This document shows, piece by piece, positions 22,982 to 34,025 of a stretch of DNA of 64,000 bases. The stretch comes from Tragulus kanchil (lineage: Eukaryota; Chordata; Mammalia; Artiodactyla; Tragulidae). Location: the NCBI GenBank assembly GCA_022376925.1, contig JAIOJX010000032.1:175013479-175077478 (forward strand). The letters run 5' to 3'. The notes under the pieces are model-generated. The model did no database searches and was not told where the DNA came from. It saw nothing but the letters and a program-made list of their open reading frames with translations. The translations under genes and the position numbers were made by a program. Within the stretch, counting starts at the first letter, position 1, and every line of letters begins with the position of its first letter.

Positions 22982-23139
22982 TTGCTAGGTTGGGCCTGAC
23001 GCTTTTGCGACCCTAGGCACTATAGCCCTCCAGGCTCCTCTGTCCGAGGGACTTTCCAGGCAAGAATACTGGAGTAGGTTGTCATTTCCTTCTCCAGGGG
23101 ATCCTCCCAAGCCAGGGATGGAACCTGCATCTCTGTCTT
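22982..23139 (-). mobile_element. Bov-tA SINE, second copy (duplication 6)
   Basis: Copy B of the element at 21886-22043. Confidence 0.88.
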
Positions 23140-23803
23140 TAGAGCATCACGAGTGTGTACATTGCTGTGGGACCCACACCAGCATACACGAGTATCTGGA
23201 CCTTGGCGACCAGAAGCTTCTAATCTAATGGGGTTGAGGGTGGGGTTAGACAGCAGGGGTAAAACCAGCTGAAGGGACAGCACATGCCTCTGCTTCTCAG
23301 CACCCTCTTGTGTCTTGCACACTGGCTTCATCTTTCTTTGGCTCCTTGGAAAGGTAAATGAAAAAATAAGACATTTCTCAGCATGCTTTTTTGGGGGTCT
23401 TCCTCGTGTGATGGCTGCCCTGGGCTGCTTGTGGTGAGCCAGCCTATTGAACCCTTGGGCAACTGTTCCTGACCTCGGTCGGCAATTGCCCTCCTTCATG
23501 GCTCCATAGATTCTAATGCAGCCTTGAAAACCCCTCTCCAATGTTTCTTTCTCTAGGAATCCTTTCCTAACCTGCATGTCCTCCTGGGCTGGTCAGTGGC
23601 TACTCTGCTGTCACAGCATGGGGCTGGCAGCCTTGGAGCTCTGGGCAGACAGATGGTGAGGGATGACTGGTCCCCTCACTAGAGTGGTCAGTTGATGGAG
23701 AGCACACCTTTAACTCAGTTCTGCATCCCTTGTAGCCAGGACAGGGTGGAGAGTAAAGGCCAGGTTGGTAAGTGACTAGATGGACATAGAAAGACAGAGA
23801 TCA

Positions 23804-25697
23804 GAGTCCTGCCTGAAGGAACAATCACAGGCACAGGGTGACCAGACTGTAAAAGCACAGGGTCATACACAGCAAGAGCAGGAGTCCATGATGTTCTAGG
23901 GAAGACCAGCGGCCTCCTGGCTTTCTCCAGGGGACCCAGAAGGACTCCAGGAGCAGATGGCCTTTGAGGTGGGATTTGAAAGGTGGTGTCTCACCTATAA
24001 AACCACTCTTCTCTATCTTGTAGGATGGGGGCTGGGGGCTGGCGGTCCAGCCAGCGATGAGGTGGAGCAAACAATGACCGATCAGAGCATCCTCTCTGTC
24101 ACGTGGCAAATACGCCGTTTTCCAAGTAGGAGTGCAGGTCTGCATCCCTCTACAGTCCAACCGACCACAGTTCACTTTCAGTTCAGTCGTGATTTCAGAA
24201 AATGCAGGACAAGAGGGGAGGGTCAAGGCCAACGTAAAGGAAGAACGAGCCTGTTGCTGGTCGCAGGCGGGCCCGGTGATCAGCTGTTCTGGGCAGCACA
24301 CAGGAACAGAACGTCGGGGTGGGCTCCTCCCGGTGCAGTAGCCACCTCTCCTTCATTTGTTTAAAAAACAAGGCTCTGGGGGCGGGGCTCCCTGCTCTGT
24401 GCTGGGGGCGGGGCGGGTGAACACGTTGTTCCCTCTGGCCGGGGCTTCACTGGTGAAAGAGTTCTGCAGATCAGGGACTGCCAAGGGCACTAAAGCCTTG
24501 TCGGATCTGCCAGGGTCGTCTCTACAGAGATGATCTACAAGGTGGAGTGGCCGTTCACGCACACACACACGTTAAACAGCAGTGTGCACCTGCTGTGGAC
24601 AAGACAAAGACCCAGAGCTTACATTCCGGCAAGGGAGCCGGGCATTTATCAGAGCATCACCAGTTAGATCTGGGGATGTCGGTGGAAATGACCTTCTGGC
24701 TTTAGCAGAGGCTCAGTGTCATCTTAGGGGGACTCTGGGGAAAAGTGAGAAAGACGAAAATGGTAAGAAATGCCTCCATGTCCAAAAGGTGGGAGCCGCA
24801 GGGACCTCACCCATGGTCGGTGCTGGCCGCCTCCCAAAGGTGGGAGCCTGGCTTCAAGGCTTGTGAGCCGAGGCGAAGGTTCTCTCTGTACCTCCAAAGC
24901 ATGAGTGAGGGCCATGAGCGTGTTTTGGGGGGAGATGTGTGATGTGATCAGACCGGTGTTGGGGAAAGAAGACATGGCGTTGGTGTGGACTGATCGGAGG
25001 CATAGGAGCGGAAGAGGTCCAGTGGGCCAGGGTCCTTGTGAGAGATGCTGGGACTAAGACAGGGCTGCAGGGCACTGGTCCCCACGGGGCTCCTTGGGAA
25101 GTGCTCCATCCTAGCTTGTTTCCAGGTCTGCTTCTGAGCTGTGCCCATTCATCCTGTCTTCACTGGGTCTCTTGCTTTGAGGACGAAGTGGAGATGTCTT
25201 CCGTCTCCTCATCCAGTCCACTAGACTTTGGTGAAATGTCAGGAGAGCTGTGCCCGAGGTTCTGGGTCTCCAGGTGCCCTGTGGTCAGTGCAGCCCCCGG
25301 GGAGGCCCTCGGCCCCGCAAAGTCAGGTGGGGAGCCTGGCAGTGACAAGGGAGGCTGTTCTGGCCCCTGGGAGCCCAGAGGCCCCAGAGGAGCTGGGGAG
25401 GGGATTCTGCCTGTGGCGCCTGAACCTCTCTGGCCGCAGAACACAGGAAGGGGCTCCCAACAGGACAGCCCGTGGGAAGGCCCAGAGGCCTGCAAAAGCC
25501 CGGAGCCTGGGAGGGTGGGTAGAGAGGGACCCATGAGGAGCAGGTGGGGTGGGGAGAGGCCTGGCCAAGGTGGGCTGTGTGGGGAACGCCGGGTCTGGCA
25601 GGTGGGGGGCGGGTGCTGAGGCAGGGCGTGGCCTGGGCCTGGTTCAGGTGCTGGGGTGCTTCCCACAGGTGGCCCTTTGATCTCACAACAAGCGGCC
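23804..25697. other. GC-rich unique sequence
   Basis: Contains a short CA array (24556-24570) and a GC-rich block at 25030-25690 with overlapping open frames on both strands (193 codons on +, 168 and 140 on -). The frames are Pro/Gly/Ser-rich in every register, as expected from composition. No splice-supported exon could be established. Confidence 0.5.
24378..24417. promoter_or_regulatory. Pair of GC boxes (SP-like)
   Basis: gggggcggggc (24378-24388) and gggggcggggcggg (24404-24417) match the SP/KLF GC box twice within 40 bp. No CpG island, TATA or obvious transcript is nearby, so function is unproven. Confidence 0.25.
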
Positions 25698-26246
25698 TAT
25701 TCAGCACCTCTCAGACGCCGGCTCCTGGCAGCTGGGGATGGGAGCGTGGCAAGGCACAAGGGACAGTCCACCTGGTTCCATGGGGAGGGCGCTACTCAGG
25801 GGCTCTTACTGCCCATGAGGAGAGAAGCCAGGTTCCAGGTGTGGTGGGGGTGGCCGCTAGCCAGGAGCGCCCCGATGGGCCCCAAGCTGGAGGCGGGGGC
25901 TGGGGCGCCCGGCTCTCCTGCCTGTCTCTGCAGGTCCTGGGGCAGAAGCGGGGTGCGGTGGGGGTCCCCTGGACGGGAATGTGGGGGCAGCGTCGTGCTT
26001 GTGGGCACAGACCCTTCTGCCAGAACTGACTGATCCACTGGCACTATTTCCTGGGTGAAGACTCATTCTCCAGGAGAGGCAAGGCTGGATATCGGGACCC
26101 TAAACCTGAAAAGGTTCCCACCTGCAGTTCAAGAGGCAATACTCTAACCACAAAAGACAGTGTTTTCTTTTTTGAAACGACACGAAACATTAAAGAATGC
26201 TGGAAATGAGCAGCTTCTTTTTCACCTTTTGGGTTCTTTTTCTCCC

Positions 26247-26432
26247 TTTTAAAGATTTTTCTGATGTGGACCGTTGTTAAGTCTTTCTTGAATTTATTAC
26301 CATATTGCTTCTGTTTCATGGTTTGAACTTTTGGCCATGAGGCGTGTGGCGTCTTAGCTCCCTGACCAGGATCAAATCTATACCCCATGTTGGAGGGTCA
26401 CGTCTCAACCACTGGACTGCTGGGGAAGTCCC
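26247..26432 (-). mobile_element. tRNA-derived SINE (CHR-1/CHRL-like), antisense
   Basis: ttaagtctttcttgaattta, ttaccatattgcttctgttt, ctccctgaccaggatcaaat, caaccactggactgctgggg. A different SINE type from the other CHR copies here: it lacks the cctcccatcgcag block. Confidence 0.7.
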
Positions 26433-26639
26433 TGGCTTCCTTCTCTGTATTCGCTTGTTTTGGGTATCTCTGCTTTCCTGATTCCCGAGCAGCACATATT
26501 TTTAGAGGGCCCATTGGATAGAGGATGATTCTAGAAAAAAGGCCAGCTTGCAGATTGCCACATTAAGAGACAAAGCTTGGTTGGGGCGGAAAGGCGTTTG
26601 GAGGCTGTACTCACGGTCTTGACCTCTGACCTTCCTATC

Positions 26640-26790
26640 TCCACGCAGCCGTGTGTCCCCGGGCAAGTCCTGTAACCACTCTGAACCTCGGTCTCCTGCT
26701 CTGGAGCCTGGTAATGAGCCCATGTGCAGGGTTGCCGGGCAGAGGGAGTGTGCTGACCGTGCTGTGTGGACCCATAGTAGATGCTCAGCA
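26640..26790 (+). mobile_element. MIR-like fragment
   Basis: cccgggcaagtcctgtaacc, tctgaacctcggtctcctgc and cccatagtagatgctcagca follow the MIR order. Weak. Confidence 0.5.
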
Positions 26791-27415
26791 AACATCAGCT
26801 CCCATCTCTTGAGAAAGAAAAGTTGGCTTAGGAATAAACTTTAATTAAAATGTTTTGTGCTAAAGGTATTCAGCACCTCTCAGACGCCGGCTCCTGGCAG
26901 CTGGGGATGGGAGCGTGGCAAGGCACAAGGGACAGTCCACCTGGTTCCATGGGGAGGGCGCTACTCAGGGGCTCTTACTGCCCATGAGGAGAGAAGCCAG
27001 GTTCCAGGTGTGGTGGGGGTGGCCGCTAGCCAGGAGCGCCCCGATGGGCCCCAAGCTGGAGGCGGGGGCTGGGGCGCCCGGCTCTCCTGCCTGTCTCTGC
27101 AGGTCCTGGGGCAGAAGCGGGGTGCGGTGGGGGTCCCCTGGACGGGAATGTGGGGGCAGCGTCGTGCTTGTGGGCACAGACCCTTCTGCCAGAACTGACT
27201 GATCCACTGGCACTATTTCCTGGGTGAAGACTCATTCTCCAGGAGAGGCAAGGCTGGATATCGGGACCCTAAACCTGAAAAGGTTCCCACCTGCAGTTCA
27301 AGAGGCAATACTCTAACCACAAAAGACAGTGTTTTCTTTTTTGAAACGACACGAAACATTAAAGAATGCTGGAAATGAGCAGCTTCTTTTTCACCTTTTG
27401 GGTTCTTTTTCTCCC

Positions 27416-27601
27416 TTTTAAAGATTTTTCTGATGTGGACCGTTGTTAAGTCTTTCTTGAATTTATTACCATATTGCTTCTGTTTCATGGTTTGAACTTT
27501 TGGCCATGAGGCGTGTGGCGTCTTAGCTCCCTGACCAGGATCAAATCTATACCCCATGTTGGAGGGTCACGTCTCAACCACTGGACTGCTGGGGAAGTCC
27601 C
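27416..27601 (-). mobile_element. CHR-1/CHRL-like SINE, second copy (duplication 7)
   Basis: Copy B of the element at 26247-26432. Confidence 0.7.
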
Positions 27602-27808
27602 TGGCTTCCTTCTCTGTATTCGCTTGTTTTGGGTATCTCTGCTTTCCTGATTCCCGAGCAGCACATATTTTTAGAGGGCCCATTGGATAGAGGATGATTC
27701 TAGAAAAAAGGCCAGCTTGCAGATTGCCACATTAAGAGACAAAGCTTGGTTGGGGCGGAAAGGCGTTTGGAGGCTGTACTCACGGTCTTGACCTCTGACC
27801 TTCCTATC

Positions 27809-27960
27809 TCCACGCAGCCGTGTGTCCCCGGGCAAGTCCTGTAACCACTCTGAACCTCGGTCTCCTGCTCTGGAGCCTGGTAATGAGCCCATGTGCAGGG
27901 TTGCCGGGCAGAGGGAGTGTGCTGACCGTGCTGTGTGGACCCATAGTAGATGCTCAGCAA
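27809..27960 (+). mobile_element. MIR-like fragment, second copy (duplication 7)
   Basis: Copy B of the fragment at 26640-26790. Confidence 0.5.
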
Positions 27961-28037
27961 ACATCAGCTCCCCATCTCTTGAGAAAGAAAAGTTGGCTTA
28001 GGAATAAACTTTAATTAAAATGTTTTTGTTGTGCTAA

Positions 28038-28675
28038 GAAGAGGTTAAAAGTCACAAAATTATTTAGAGACTGTTTTCACTGAGTTCAAAAACCCAGGAG
28101 ACGATTTAATCAACAGTCTGTTTTCCCCTTGCAGCTTCACTGATGCACTCATCTTGGAAAATGCAGATTAGGCAATGGAAGCTATCAAGTGCATTTTGTT
28201 CACTCACTCACTCACTTCTTCTGCAAACAAGCGGCCAGCACCGACCGTGGGTGAGGTCCCTGCGGCTCCTGGGGTGCTGGAGAGAGCAGGGAAGCGGATG
28301 GGGCTGCAAGAAAGGGCGGACTCAGGTCTGATCCATCCCTGCCACTTACTCACTGAGACCTCAGGTGAGTCACCTCCATTCTGGAGCTCTCAGTGTCCTC
28401 ATCTGGAAAATCAGGATAATAATATTTCCCTCGCAGGACTGTTGGCGAGGACTACAGATAATGCATGTAAAACGCCTGGAGTGTGGGACCACTGGCAGCA
28501 GCTTTGGTTCTAAAATGCCGTCCCCCACTTTAGTGCCTGCTGGTCTCTTGTGGGGATGGCGGATGAGCAGACACATCCCAGAATGGTTCACCTGTGTAAA
28601 AGTGCATCTCTCTTTCTGCCTCTGTGTGTAACCGGTGGGACAGAGGAAACTGATCCAAGGACATTTCTTTGGGGA
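28038..28675. other. Unique sequence with a MIR copy
   Basis: 28322-28480 is a MIR on + (gcgtgagtcacct-like tgagtcacctccattctgga, tgtcctcatctggaaaatca, ggataataatatttccctcg). 28040-28220 is AT-richer single-copy sequence with a cact run near 28201. No gene recognised. Confidence 0.55.
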
Positions 28676-29276
28676 TTGTTGTTGTTCAGTTGCTCAGTCA
28701 ACTCTTTGCAGCCCAATGGACTGTAGCACACCAGGCTTCCCTGTCCTTCCTCGTCTCCCAGAGTTTGCTCAAATTCATGAGCGTTGAGTCGCTGATGCCA
28801 TCCAACCATCTTGTCCTCTGTTGCTTCCTTCTCCTCCTTCCCTCAATCTTTCTCAGCATCAGGGTCTTTTCCAATGAGTCATCTCTTCGCATCAGGTGGC
28901 CAAGGTATTGGAGCTTCAGCTTCAGCATCGGTCCTTCCAGTGAATACTCAGGGTTGATTTTCTTTAGGCTTGACTAGTTTGATCTCCTTGCTGTCTAAGG
29001 AACTGTCAAGAGTCTTCTCCAGCACCACAGTTCAAAAGCATCCATTTTTTGGCGTTCAGCTTTCTTTATTGTCCAGCTCTCACATCTGCACATGACTACT
29101 GGAAAAACCATAGCTTTGACTGCCTGCACCTTTGTGGGCAAAGTGATGTCTCTGCGTTTTAATACGCTCTCTAGGTTTGTTTCAGCTTTTCTTTCAAAAA
29201 GCGAGCATCTTTGAATTTTGTGGCTGAAGTCACTGCTTGCAGTGATTTTGGAACTCAAGAAAATTAAGCTTGATTT
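28676..29276 (-). mobile_element. BovB LINE 3' end, antisense, ~600 bp
   Basis: ttgttgttcagttgctcagt at left through ccaatgagtcatctcttcgc, gccaaggtattggagcttca, cagcaccacagttcaaaagc and ggctgaagtcactgcttgca: BovB 3' UTR followed by the end of its coding region. Confidence 0.92.
28995..29258 (-). pseudogene. BovB polyprotein C-terminal remnant
   Basis: An 87-codon frame on the minus strand gives the last part of the BovB reverse-transcriptase polyprotein, with RRDITLPTKVQAVKAM, MCRCESWTIKKAE and DAFELWCWRRLL. It aligns by eye with the copy at 20395-20787. All catalytic domains are missing; it is a dead fragment. Confidence 0.8.
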
Positions 29277-29571
29277 TCTTTGGAGGGGGTCTTTTTATCT
29301 TGTGCATTTGTAAAAGATCACTGAAAACTAACTAATGGGATCCCTTCCGTGCTTTTCAAGAAGTTGCTGAGCATCATGGCAGTGCAGGCAGCCACTGGGC
29401 CTCGTGGCAGGTTCTGGAGAGAGTTAGCTGTCTGGGTGCTGTGCTTGGATGAGGGCAAGCAGCTGCAGGAAAAGGCAGAACCGGCTCCTCTGAGCATGCT
29501 TCTCCTGCTGATCTGACCTCAGAGCCCAACCATCCTAATGATTTTTAATGGCCGTAATGCGTTCCCCCATC
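29277..29571. other. Unique intergenic sequence (copy at 30382-30676)
   Basis: Single-copy looking before duplication; no gene or repeat recognised. Includes tgatctgacctcagagccca. Confidence 0.5.
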
Positions 29572-29914
29572 TTTTTTTTTTTTTTTTTTAATATTTATCT
29601 ATTTATTTGACTGAATTGGGTCTTTTTTTAATTTTTATTTTGGGCGGGGGTCGGGTTGGGGAGAGAGGGGAGCAGGCGGGCCACTTCTATTGGTCTTTCA
29701 TTTGTCCATTTTCATCCGTCTTTGTTCTCCGGCCCGTGTGGGCCTCCCATCGCGGTGATGTCTGTTGTCTCAGAGCACCGGCTCTGGGCGCATGCGCTCC
29801 AAAGCTCCGACTCAGTAATTGGACACATTGGTCCAGCCGCTCCGCGGCACGTGGGATTTTCCCAGGCCAGGGATCGAACCAGCGCCCCTTGCACTGCAAG
29901 GTGGTGTCCTTACC
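29572..29914 (-). mobile_element. CHR-type SINE, antisense, cut by a duplication junction
   Basis: T tract, A/T tail, G-rich tract gggcgggggtcgggttgggg, ccacttctattggtctttca and body. It stops at ccttaccc at the duplication junction and so lacks its tRNA head. The intact version is copy B. Confidence 0.88.
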
Positions 29915-30099
29915 CTTGTCCTCTGTTGCTTCCTTCTCCTCCTTCCCTCAATCTTTCTCAGCATCAGGGTCTTTTCCAATGAGTCATCTCTTCGCATCAG
30001 GTGGCCAAGGTATTGGAGCTTCAGCTTCAGCATCGGTCCTTCCAGTGAATACTCAGGGTTGATTTTCTTTAGGCTTGACTAGTTTGATCTCCTTGCTGT

Positions 30100-30363
30100 C
30101 TAAGGAACTGTCAAGAGTCTTCTCCAGCACCACAGTTCAAAAGCATCCATTTTTTGGCGTTCAGCTTTCTTTATTGTCCAGCTCTCACATCTGCACATGA
30201 CTACTGGAAAAACCATAGCTTTGACTGCCTGCACCTTTGTGGGCAAAGTGATGTCTCTGCGTTTTAATACGCTCTCTAGGTTTGTTTCAGCTTTTCTTTC
30301 AAAAAGCGAGCATCTTTGAATTTTGTGGCTGAAGTCACTGCTTGCAGTGATTTTGGAACTCAA
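30100..30363 (-). pseudogene. BovB C-terminal remnant, second copy (duplication 8)
   Basis: Identical to 28995-29258. The surrounding BovB piece (29915-30381) lacks its 3' end because copy B starts inside the element. Confidence 0.8.
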
Positions 30364-30678
30364 GAAAATTAAGCTTGATTTTCTTTGGAGGGGGTCTTTT
30401 TATCTTGTGCATTTGTAAAAGATCACTGAAAACTAACTAATGGGATCCCTTCCGTGCTTTTCAAGAAGTTGCTGAGCATCATGGCAGTGCAGGCAGCCAC
30501 TGGGCCTCGTGGCAGGTTCTGGAGAGAGTTAGCTGTCTGGGTGCTGTGCTTGGATGAGGGCAAGCAGCTGCAGGAAAAGGCAGAACCGGCTCCTCTGAGC
30601 ATGCTTCTCCTGCTGATCTGACCTCAGAGCCCAACCATCCTAATGATTTTTAATGGCCGTAATGCGTTCCCCCATCTT

Positions 30679-31042
30679 TTTTTTTTTTTTTTTTAATATT
30701 TATCTATTTATTTGACTGAATTGGGTCTTTTTTTAATTTTTATTTTGGGCGGGGGTCGGGTTGGGGAGAGAGGGGAGCAGGCGGGCCACTTCTATTGGTC
30801 TTTCATTTGTCCATTTTCATCCGTCTTTGTTCTCCGGCCCGTGTGGGCCTCCCATCGCGGTGATGTCTGTTGTCTCAGAGCACCGGCTCTGGGCGCATGC
30901 GCTCCAAAGCTCCGACTCAGTAATTGGACACATTGGTCCAGCCGCTCCGCGGCACGTGGGATTTTCCCAGGCCAGGGATCGAACCAGCGCCCCTTGCACT
31001 GCAAGGTGGTGTCCTTACCCACTGGACCACCAGGGGAAGCCT
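30679..31042 (-). mobile_element. Complete CHR-type SINE with target-site duplication
   Basis: The full element: T-rich tail, ccacttctattggtctttca, cctcccatcgcggtgatgtc, cgctccgcggcacgtgggat, actggaccaccaggggaag. Flanked by gcgttcccccatctt (30664-30678) and acgttctcccatctt (31043-31057), a 15-bp target-site duplication with two mismatches. The best-preserved CHR copy in the window. Confidence 0.92.
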
Positions 31043-31057
31043 ACGTTCTCCCATCTT

Positions 31058-32132
31058 GATGTACCCACTGACCAGGCTATCTGACGGCCTGTTTCCCACA
31101 TGGGTCGCCCAGTGGAAGTTGGTTTGGATGCCACACAGTTGGGTTTTCAGTTAAAAAGGCGTTCGCGGAGGGCTCCCAACCAAGCCCCTGGTAAAGCCAG
31201 CTGGAAGCATGTGCTGGTTTCTGGAACCAACTTTGAAGCTGGGAAGAGCTCGGTGCAGCCCCTCACTGGTGGAGCTCGCGGGGGACCGTGCTGCCTCTCT
31301 GGCTCTGCTTGCTCTTGTTCTCCGTCAGCTGGCAGGACCCAGCCGTCCTTGTGGCTCCTGATCTCTCGCCCTCTCCGGGGCTGAACAACGTGGACCGTGT
31401 TGCCTCAGGCGCCTCCCAGTGTTGCAATCCTATGACTGGCTTGGTCCTTCCTGTCCACACCCACTCCCGCGCACTCGATAAATACCTGCCCCTGGTGGGC
31501 GAGAGGGACGCGGGAGGGCAGTTTCCCAGGAAGGACTGGTGTGGCCACTCTCCTGAGGCCTCATGAGCCGGCCGAGCTCCATGGAATGGTCTGGAAGCTC
31601 CCTCCACACCAGCTGCCTCTGGACAAGCAGAACCAGGAAATACCAAGAACCCTCGGTCCTCTGAACCTTTGTGATGAAATTGTCGCTGGGAGGCCGAGAT
31701 TTCTAGAGAGCGAGCGCTCTGTCAGCCAGGCGGGGCGCAGGGCAGCTCTCAGCCTCTTGGGCAGGTCCTAGCTCTCGCTTTATTGGGCCCACCCTCTTCT
31801 GCAAGCCACAGCAGCCCTGCCGGCTGAGTCACAGGAGCTCCGGCTAGAAAATGGTAGTGACCCCGTGGTCTTGACTCTCCTGGAGGCCTTCTTTGTTGGG
31901 GAGCCCTGTCCTGGGGGGTCTCCTGTTCACTTCCCCTTCCGTTCTACAGACGTGAGCCCCCTGAGGCTGGCAACAGCTGCAGCCACTTGCCTATGGCCTC
32001 GTGACTGGGGAACTGGGGCAGCTTCATCCTGGGACTTGACTGCAAGGCCCTCACTGTTGTTACTCTTATTTCTTAAAATTCTTATGATTGAGGAGAAGCT
32101 TCAGGGCTTGAATTTGAAAGCGTTCCTTTACA
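31058..32132. other. GC-rich unique sequence
   Basis: No repeat recognised. The 3' two thirds recur in copy B of duplication 9. Holds a TGAGTCA AP-1-type site near 31825. The 92-127-codon frames are not supported. Confidence 0.5.
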
Positions 32133-32146
32133 GGGGCAGTGGTTTT

Positions 32147-32214
32147 TTTTTTTTTTAATTAATTAATTAATTTATTTATTTTTGTACATGTATGTTCCCA
32201 GATCAATCAGATGA
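32147..32214 (-). mobile_element. Ultra-short LINE-tail insertion with TSD, antisense
   Basis: 68 bp: T run, taattaattaatt and atttatttattt arrays, then ttgtacatgtatgttccc and agatcaatcagatga. Flanked by a perfect ggggcagtggtttt (32133-32146 and 32215-32228). On the minus strand it has the same gaacatacatgtacaaaaat motif as the insertion at 20879, so both come from the same 3' end family. Confidence 0.82.
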
Positions 32215-32218
32215 GGGG

Positions 32219-32447
32219 CAGTGGTTTTCATCTGGGGCCGTGTCGCTCCTCCTCCCCAGCAGTGTACATTTGGCACTATCTGGAGGCATTTTTCCTGGTC
32301 ATCATTGTGGGGAGAGGGTGTTTCCGGCCTCTAGTGGGTAGAGGCAGGGAGGTTGCTCAATATCCTACAGTGCACAGGGTGCTCCCAACCAACCCCCAAC
32401 AAAGATCTGGTCCAAACCATCAGTACTGCAGAGGCTGAGAAGCTCTG
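32219..32447 (+). mobile_element. MER5A-like hAT (Charlie) DNA transposon
   Basis: Begins cagtggttttcatctgg and ends ggctgagaagctctg, imperfect terminal inverted repeats of the MER5 type, with gtacatttggcactatctgg, ggcatttttcctggtcatca, ctagtgggtagaggcaggg and tatcctacagtgcacagg between, in consensus order. Non-autonomous, about 230 bp. The left terminal repeat has been duplicated by the LINE-tail insertion just upstream. Confidence 0.85.
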
Positions 32448-33230
32448 ATAAAGGGAAACCAAAGATTTCCTTTCTGTTTGTAACCAGACCATGAGGTCTC
32501 CTGGTTCAATTCCCCTTTGACTGGCTTGGTCCTTCCTGTCCACACCCACTCCCGCACTCGATAAATACCTGCCCCTGGTGGGCCGGAGGGACGCGGGAGG
32601 GCAGTTTCCCAGGAAGGACTGGTGTGGCCACTCTCCTGAGGCCTCATGAGCCGGCCGAGCTCCATGGAATGGTCTGGAAGCTCCCTCCACACCAGCTGCC
32701 TCTGGACAAGCAGAACCAGGAAATACCAAGAACCCTCGGTCCTCTGAACCTTTGTGATGAAATTGTCGCTGGGAGGCCGAGATTTCTAGAGAGCGAGCGC
32801 TCTGTCAGCCAGGCGGGGCGCAGGGCAGCTCTCAGCCTCTTGGGCAGGTCCTAGCTCTCGCTTTATTGGGCCCACCCTCTTCTGCAAGCCACAGCAGCCC
32901 TGCCGGCTGAGTCACAGGAGCTCCGGCTAGAAAATGGTAGTGACCCCGTGGTCTTGACTCTCCTGGAGGCCTTCTTTGTTGGGGAGCCCTGTCCTGGGGG
33001 GTCTCCTGTTCACTTCCCCTTCCGTTCTACAGACGTGAGCCCCCTGAGGCTGGCAACAGCTGCAGCCACTTGCCTATGGCCTCGTGACTGGGGAACTGGG
33101 GGCAGCTTCATCCTGGGACTTGACTGCAAGGCCCTCACTGTTGTTACTCTTATTTCTTAAAATTCTTATGATTGAGGAGAAGCTTCAGGGCTTGAATTTG
33201 AAAGCGTTCCTTTACAGGGGCAGTGGTTTT

Positions 33231-33298
33231 TTTTTTTTTTAATTAATTAATTAATTTATTTATTTTTGTACATGTATGTTCCCAGATCAATCAGATGA
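33231..33298 (-). mobile_element. LINE-tail insertion, second copy (duplication 9)
   Basis: Copy B of 32147-32214, with the same T-tract length and the same flanking repeat. Confidence 0.82.
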
Positions 33299-33302
33299 GG
33301 GG

Positions 33303-33531
33303 CAGTGGTTTTCATCTGGGGCCGTGTCGCTCCTCCTCCCCAGCAGTGTACATTTGGCACTATCTGGAGGCATTTTTCCTGGTCATCATTGTGGGGAGAG
33401 GGTGTTTCCGGCCTCTAGTGGGTAGAGGCAGGGAGGTTGCTCAATATCCTACAGTGCACAGGGTGCTCCCAACCAACCCCCAACAAAGATCTGGTCCAAA
33501 CCATCAGTACTGCAGAGGCTGAGAAGCTCTG
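33303..33531 (+). mobile_element. MER5A-like element, second copy (duplication 9)
   Basis: Copy B of 32219-32447. Confidence 0.85.
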
Positions 33532-33588
33532 ATAAAGGGAAACCAAAGATTTCCCTTTCTGTTTGTAACCAGACCATGAGGTCTCTAA

Positions 33589-33838
33589 CTGTTGTTCAAT
33601 CACTAAATCCTGTCCCACCTTTTGTGACTCCATGGACGGCAGCACACCAGGCTTCCCAGTCCTTCACCATCTCCCGGAGCTTTTTCAAACTCATGACTAT
33701 TGAGTCGATGATGCTGTCCAACCGTCTCATCTTCTGTCGTCTCCTTCTCCTCTTGCCTTCAATCTTTCCCAGCATCAAGGGCTTTTCCAATGAGTCAGCT
33801 CTTTGTATCAGGTGGCCAAAGTATTGGAGCTACAATCA
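33589..33838 (-). mobile_element. BovB 3' end, antisense
   Basis: ctgttgttcaatcactaaat, ccatggacggcagcacacca, ttgagtcgatgatgctgtcc, cagctctttgtatcaggtgg. Followed by a short CA array (33851-33862). Confidence 0.9.
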
Positions 33839-33892
33839 GTCTCAGAAGTAACACACACACACAAGCCATTCTTATGTATTATAAAGACTATG

Positions 33893-34025
33893 CTTACATA
33901 GCATCACAGACTCTATGGACATGAATTTGAGCAACTTCCAGGAGATTGTGTCAGACAGAGGAACCCGGGATGCTACAGTCGATGGAGTGGCGAGGAGGAG
34001 GACATGACTTAGACTGAACAACAAT
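33893..34025 (+). mobile_element. BovB 3' terminal fragment
   Basis: catcacagactctatggaca, ttgagcaacttccaggagat, ggatgctacagtcgatggag, acttagactgaacaacaata: the last ~130 bp of a BovB in the opposite orientation to its left neighbour. Confidence 0.8.

Larger units (their letters stand above)
21609..23803. repeat. Tandem duplication 6 (period 1096)
   Basis: Copy A 21609-22704, copy B 22705-23803. The junction shares about four bases (atca) and has no filler. Copies are over 99% alike; differences include tctgaatgcac/tctgaatggac, agatgaggtcag/agattagatcag and catagaatct/catagattct. Confidence 0.94.
25698..28037. repeat. Tandem duplication 7 (period ~1169-1174)
   Basis: Copy A 25698-26866, copy B 26867-28037. 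The copies are almost identical until the last bases: copy A ends aatgttttgtgctaaagg, copy B aatgtttttgttgtgctaag, a 4-5-base deletion exactly at the end of copy A. One C is also missing in copy A (cagctcccatc versus cagctccccatc). Confidence 0.94.
28810..31020. repeat. Tandem duplication 8 (period 1105)
   Basis: Copy A 28810-29914, copy B 29915-31020. I found no difference between the copies, including an 18-base T tract in each (29572-29589 and 30677-30694). The junction cuts through a CHR SINE (ccttaccc) and restarts inside a BovB, making a false hybrid. Confidence 0.95.
31433..33585. repeat. Tandem duplication 9 (period 1085, 17-bp filler)
   Basis: Copy A 31433-32500, filler 32501-32517 (ctggttcaattcccctt), copy B 32518-33585. 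Small indels: cccgcgcactc/cccgcactc, gggcgagaggg/gggccggaggg, tttccttt/tttcccttt. Confidence 0.94.

Noticed and set aside
24378..24417. Promoter based on two GC boxes
   Set aside because: No CpG island, initiator or transcript evidence; kept only as a low-confidence motif pair.
25038..25666. Long overlapping frames on both strands (193 and 168 codons)
   Set aside because: Present in many registers at once, Pro/Gly/Ser-rich as GC-rich DNA dictates, with no domain and no splice support.
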